64,000 bases of DNA from Calditrichota bacterium (GTDB taxonomy: Bacteria; Electryoneota; RPQS01), in the NCBI GenBank assembly GCA_020637395.1, contig JACJWA010000001.1, forward strand, positions 1,364,001-1,428,000. Reading direction: 5' to 3'. Below the pieces are notes generated by a model, which had not been told where the DNA came from, did not search any database, and saw only the letters and a program-made list of their open reading frames with translations. Positions 61,633 through 64,000 of this stretch are shown here, one piece after another (the first letter of the stretch is position 1; each line of letters opens with the position of its first letter). The position numbers and the translations under genes are program-made.

Positions 61633-62751
61633 TTACCGTGGTTGGGAGGTCGGTCTTCCCATGGCCGTCGCGACGTGCGGCGCGCCACCGCCTATCATTC
61701 TCTGAAGCTCTTCTGGATTATTCGCCACCATGAGGGCCCGCTCCGGGCTGATTTGCTTGGACATCACCAAATCGTACAGCGACATGTTCAGCGTTTGCAT
61801 GCCATACTTCTGTGACACCTGAATGATACCATACATTTCGTGAACCTTGTTCTCACGGATCAAGGCGCGAATTGCCGGAGTTAGAATCATCACTTCCGCC
61901 GCGAGCACAACTCCTTGACCCGTCTTGCGCGGTATCAGCTTCTGAGTCATCACAGACTCCAGCGACATCGAGAGTTGTGCGCGAACCTGCCCTTGCTGAT
62001 GAGGAGGAAACACGTCAATGATGCGGTTTACAGACTCAGTCGCGGAGTTAGTGTGAAGCGTCGCGAAGACAAGATGGCCTGTTTCCGCCGCCGTGAGGGC
62101 AGCTTGAATCGTCTCCTGGTCACGCATTTCTCCCACCAGAATTACATCGGGATCCTGACGCAAGACGTACTTAAGCGCGGTGGCAAAGCTCTTGGTGTCC
62201 GCACCGACTTCCCTCTGATTGATTAGAGCGCGCTTGTGTGAATGTACATATTCCACCGGATCTTCAATCGTAATGATATGCACCGGACGTTCCGAATTGA
62301 TTCGGTCAATCACAGCGGCCAGGCTCGTGGATTTGCCGGATCCTGTCGGTCCCGTCACCAGTACGAGTCCCTTGGGCTTCGTGGGAAACGTCTGACATAT
62401 TCTTGGCAATCGCAACTGTTCCATGGGTGGAATCTGAAATGGAATTGCGCGTACGACCGTCGTCAGTGATCCTCGTTGGAAGAAGACGTTTCCGCGAAAG
62501 CGAGACAGCCCTTCGATGCCGAACGCAAAGTCCACTTCGAAGTCCAGCTCTAGCCTTTTCTGCTGCTTGTCCGTCAAGATGCTGTATGCCAACGCACGGC
62601 AATCTTCAGGCGTCAGAGGATCATACTTGAGCGGAACGAGCTGCTGGTCCACACGAACGCGAGGCGGACTATTCACCGTTAGGTGAAGGTCGCTACCTCG
62701 TGCATGAATGAGGTCTTCGAGTAGTTTTCTGACGTCTATGTTTCCTGCCAT
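61633..62751 (-). CDS. pilT: Type IV pilus retraction ATPase PilT
   Basis: The 372-residue hexameric ATPase has RGSDLHLTVNSPPRVRVD at the start, Walker A GPTGSGKS at 134-141, Asp box TIEDPVEYVH, Walker B DVILVGEM at 202-209, His box GHLVFATLHTN, and the AIRALIRE motif diagnostic of PilT. It drives pilus retraction. It lies between the cyclase-like gene and pilC with gaps of 15-16 bases. Confidence 0.95.
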   Translation of the reverse strand: MAGNIDVRKLLEDLIHARGSDLHLTVNSPPRVRVDQQLVPLKYDPLTPEDCRALAYSILTDKQQKRLELDFEVDFAFGIEGLSRFRGNVFFQRGSLTTVVRAIPFQIPPMEQLRLPRICQTFPTKPKGLVLVTGPTGSGKSTSLAAVIDRINSERPVHIITIEDPVEYVHSHKRALINQREVGADTKSFATALKYVLRQDPDVILVGEMRDQETIQAALTAAETGHLVFATLHTNSATESVNRIIDVFPPHQQGQVRAQLSMSLESVMTQKLIPRKTGQGVVLAAEVMILTPAIRALIRENKVHEMYGIIQVSQKYGMQTLNMSLYDLVMSKQISPERALMVANNPEELQRMIGGGAPHVATAMGRPTSQPR

Positions 62752-62766
62752 TGATTGCTCCTATTT

Positions 62767-63681
62767 TCACGCTGTGATCTGCGTGGCCACCTCGTGTTTC
62801 ACCAATCCTAGCCCTCGGTCACTTATAACTCTGCGGACGTAGTCCACCTTTTCCGAGTACTCCGCAAAGGCGCACCGCAGTGTGTACACCATGTTTCTTC
62901 CTGCTTCGGAATCATAGCCCTCTACAGTTATGACCGCGCGTGCAACAGGTTTCGACCAAGCGCCATTGCTAACCTCATTTGCTTCTTCGCGAAGCAACGA
63001 GTACTTGAGCGTGGTCACTCCCTTTTCGACAGCTTGATTCACAAACTCTTCAAGTTTATCATTGTCTGGAACTGCTGCTGTCTGGGACGGCTCGCTCGGC
63101 GTCACGCGGAACACCTGATTGCCTTCTATCTCAATTGGCAGTCTGACCGGCGCAGATTTGGGCTCCCATTTGCGTGCGCTCCGCTCGTCAATCAACATGG
63201 CACCGGCAGGGCTCTTCCATGCACACTGACTCGCCCGTCTTACCAATTCGGACTGACGAATGCTGCGTACCGAGCCAGCCGCCAATACGTCCTCGCCGGT
63301 TGCAAGTCCCAGTTTCAAAGACACTCTCGGCGTGTCGCCGCTCAGCCTGCCATTGACTTCTGCAAGTCCCGTGAACAGCTTAACAGCCGCCGTCTCCGCG
63401 CCCTTAACGTCGCGCATTAACAGTAACGACACTTCCGGTGAGTAGGCGAGCAGAATTCCTCCGCCCGCGGCGGCGCATTCATTGTAGTGCCTGCGCAGTT
63501 CTCTCGAAAGCGGAACCAGGGTGGTACGCTGAAGAGCAGTAAGCAACTTCTGCTCGGGCTGCACAGCCAGCACCGAGTACTCCTTCTTGAACTTCAGTTT
63601 GCGGCGGTCAAGTTCGTGCTCAAGGAACAGCAGTTCATCAAGTGACAGCCGTTCAAGATATATCTGCAGTCTTCTGCCCAT
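62767..63681 (-). CDS. Protein with degenerate class III cyclase-like domain between pilB and pilT
   Basis: This 304-residue protein is not clearly assigned to a family. Residues about 70-195 follow the strand and helix order of a class III nucleotidyl cyclase: a helix with LFTGLAEVNGRL, LKLGLATGEDVLAAGS like the LRIGIxxGxVxxG strand pair, and RRASQCAWKSPAGAMLIDERS like the AARLxxxAxPGxIxxS helix. The first metal-binding aspartate segment is replaced by GGGILLAYSP, so catalysis is unlikely. The C-terminal 90 residues are a separate alpha/beta domain. It starts 2 bases after pilB, so it is a pilus gene by position. Confidence 0.7.
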   Translation of the reverse strand: MGRRLQIYLERLSLDELLFLEHELDRRKLKFKKEYSVLAVQPEQKLLTALQRTTLVPLSRELRRHYNECAAAGGGILLAYSPEVSLLLMRDVKGAETAAVKLFTGLAEVNGRLSGDTPRVSLKLGLATGEDVLAAGSVRSIRQSELVRRASQCAWKSPAGAMLIDERSARKWEPKSAPVRLPIEIEGNQVFRVTPSEPSQTAAVPDNDKLEEFVNQAVEKGVTTLKYSLLREEANEVSNGAWSKPVARAVITVEGYDSEAGRNMVYTLRCAFAEYSEKVDYVRRVISDRGLGLVKHEVATQITA

Positions 63682-63683
63682 AC

Positions 63684-64000
63684 TTAATGGCCCTCTCCGG
63701 TGATTCTGAGAACTTCCTCGATTGTGGTAACACCACCCTTGAATTTCTCAACCGCATCCATGCGCAGCGTCAGCATTCCCTCTTTAACCGCCGCTGCTTC
63801 TATCTCAAATGTGTTCTTTCCTTCCAGAACCATCTCACGCAACCGCGGAGACATCGGCATTACTTCATAGATACCTGTTCTGCCGCGATACCCGGAACTG
63901 TTGCACTCGATGCAGCCCGCACCGTGATAGAACGTGTGTCCTTTGTGTAGATCCGGATCCATCCCCACTTCGCGCAACGCTTCCGGGTGAACTTCTACCG
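63684..64000 (-). CDS. pilB: Type IV pilus extension ATPase PilB, C-terminal end (cut by window edge)
   Basis: About 104 residues are visible. GCIECNSSGYRGRTGIYEVMP is the zinc-site and GYKGRxGIYE motif of PilB/GspE ATPases, followed by the usual helical end (AVKEGMLTLRMDAVEKFKGGVTTIEEVLRIT). PilB powers pilus extension. The catalytic core lies outside the window. Confidence 0.93.
   Translation of the reverse strand, partial: VEVHPEALREVGMDPDLHKGHTFYHGAGCIECNSSGYRGRTGIYEVMPMSPRLREMVLEGKNTFEIEAAAVKEGMLTLRMDAVEKFKGGVTTIEEVLRITGEGH

Overview
The window reads as chromosomal DNA of a didermic bacterium. The best guess is an uncultured lineage of the FCB (Fibrobacterota-Chlorobiota-Bacteroidota) superphylum. 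Two secreted proteases end in a YPNPFNP-type C-terminal sorting domain typical of type IX secretion substrates, and there are Mla-type lipid-transport genes, outer-membrane barrels and a secretin. The phylum cannot be fixed from this sequence alone. No tRNA, rRNA, CRISPR array, insertion sequence or prophage was found.

Layout. 1-1.5 kb: an hsp20-lon stress operon on the minus strand, cut by the left edge. 1.6-10.2 kb: envelope and export genes on the plus strand. These are a large secreted nuclease-like protein, a small tatA, a MerR-type DNA-binding domain fused to a receiver domain, a metallopeptidase/beta-propeller/barrel protein, and mlaE-mlaF. 10.2-12.6 kb: a MacA/MacB-like membrane fusion protein and permease on the minus strand. 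12.8-30.1 kb: a nearly complete division and cell wall (dcw) cluster from mraZ to ftsZ, with mostly overlapping genes, murB between murC and ftsQ, no ddl, and a small STAS-like ORF between mraZ and rsmH. 30.2-31.3 kb: an M42 aminopeptidase. 31.3-36.8 kb: two tandem paralogous subtilisin-like proteases. 37.1-64 kb: a long type IV pilus locus on the minus strand.

The pilus locus holds the motor and platform (pilB partial, pilT, pilC), the response regulator pilR, major pilin pilA with a near-consensus sigma-54 promoter, and then an apparent run of 17 closely spaced genes from about 58.1 to 37.1 kb. This run contains a second sigma-54 activator without a receiver domain, a lipoprotein of about 2,021 residues built from about 19 Ig-like repeats, a barrel protein, three minor pilin-like genes, a TPR protein, a second PilT-like ATPase, a four-gene signalling block, a PilM-PilN fusion, a small lipoprotein, PilO, PilP and a short PilQ secretin, closed by a strong terminator.

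The part most likely to be undescribed is inside this pilus run. The signalling block (PATAN/DUF4388-like protein, a MshEN domain fused to a DnaA/DnaC-like AAA+ ATPase whose P-loop lysine is arginine, a receiver-only regulator, and a PAS protein with a kinase fold lacking the phospho-acceptor histidine) sits between the second pilT and pilMN. The giant Ig-like lipoprotein sits beside the minor pilins, where other systems carry the PilY1 adhesin. A degenerate cyclase-like protein lies between pilB and pilT. Together these suggest a pilus with an unusual adhesin and its own control module. That functional reading is inference from domain content and gene order.
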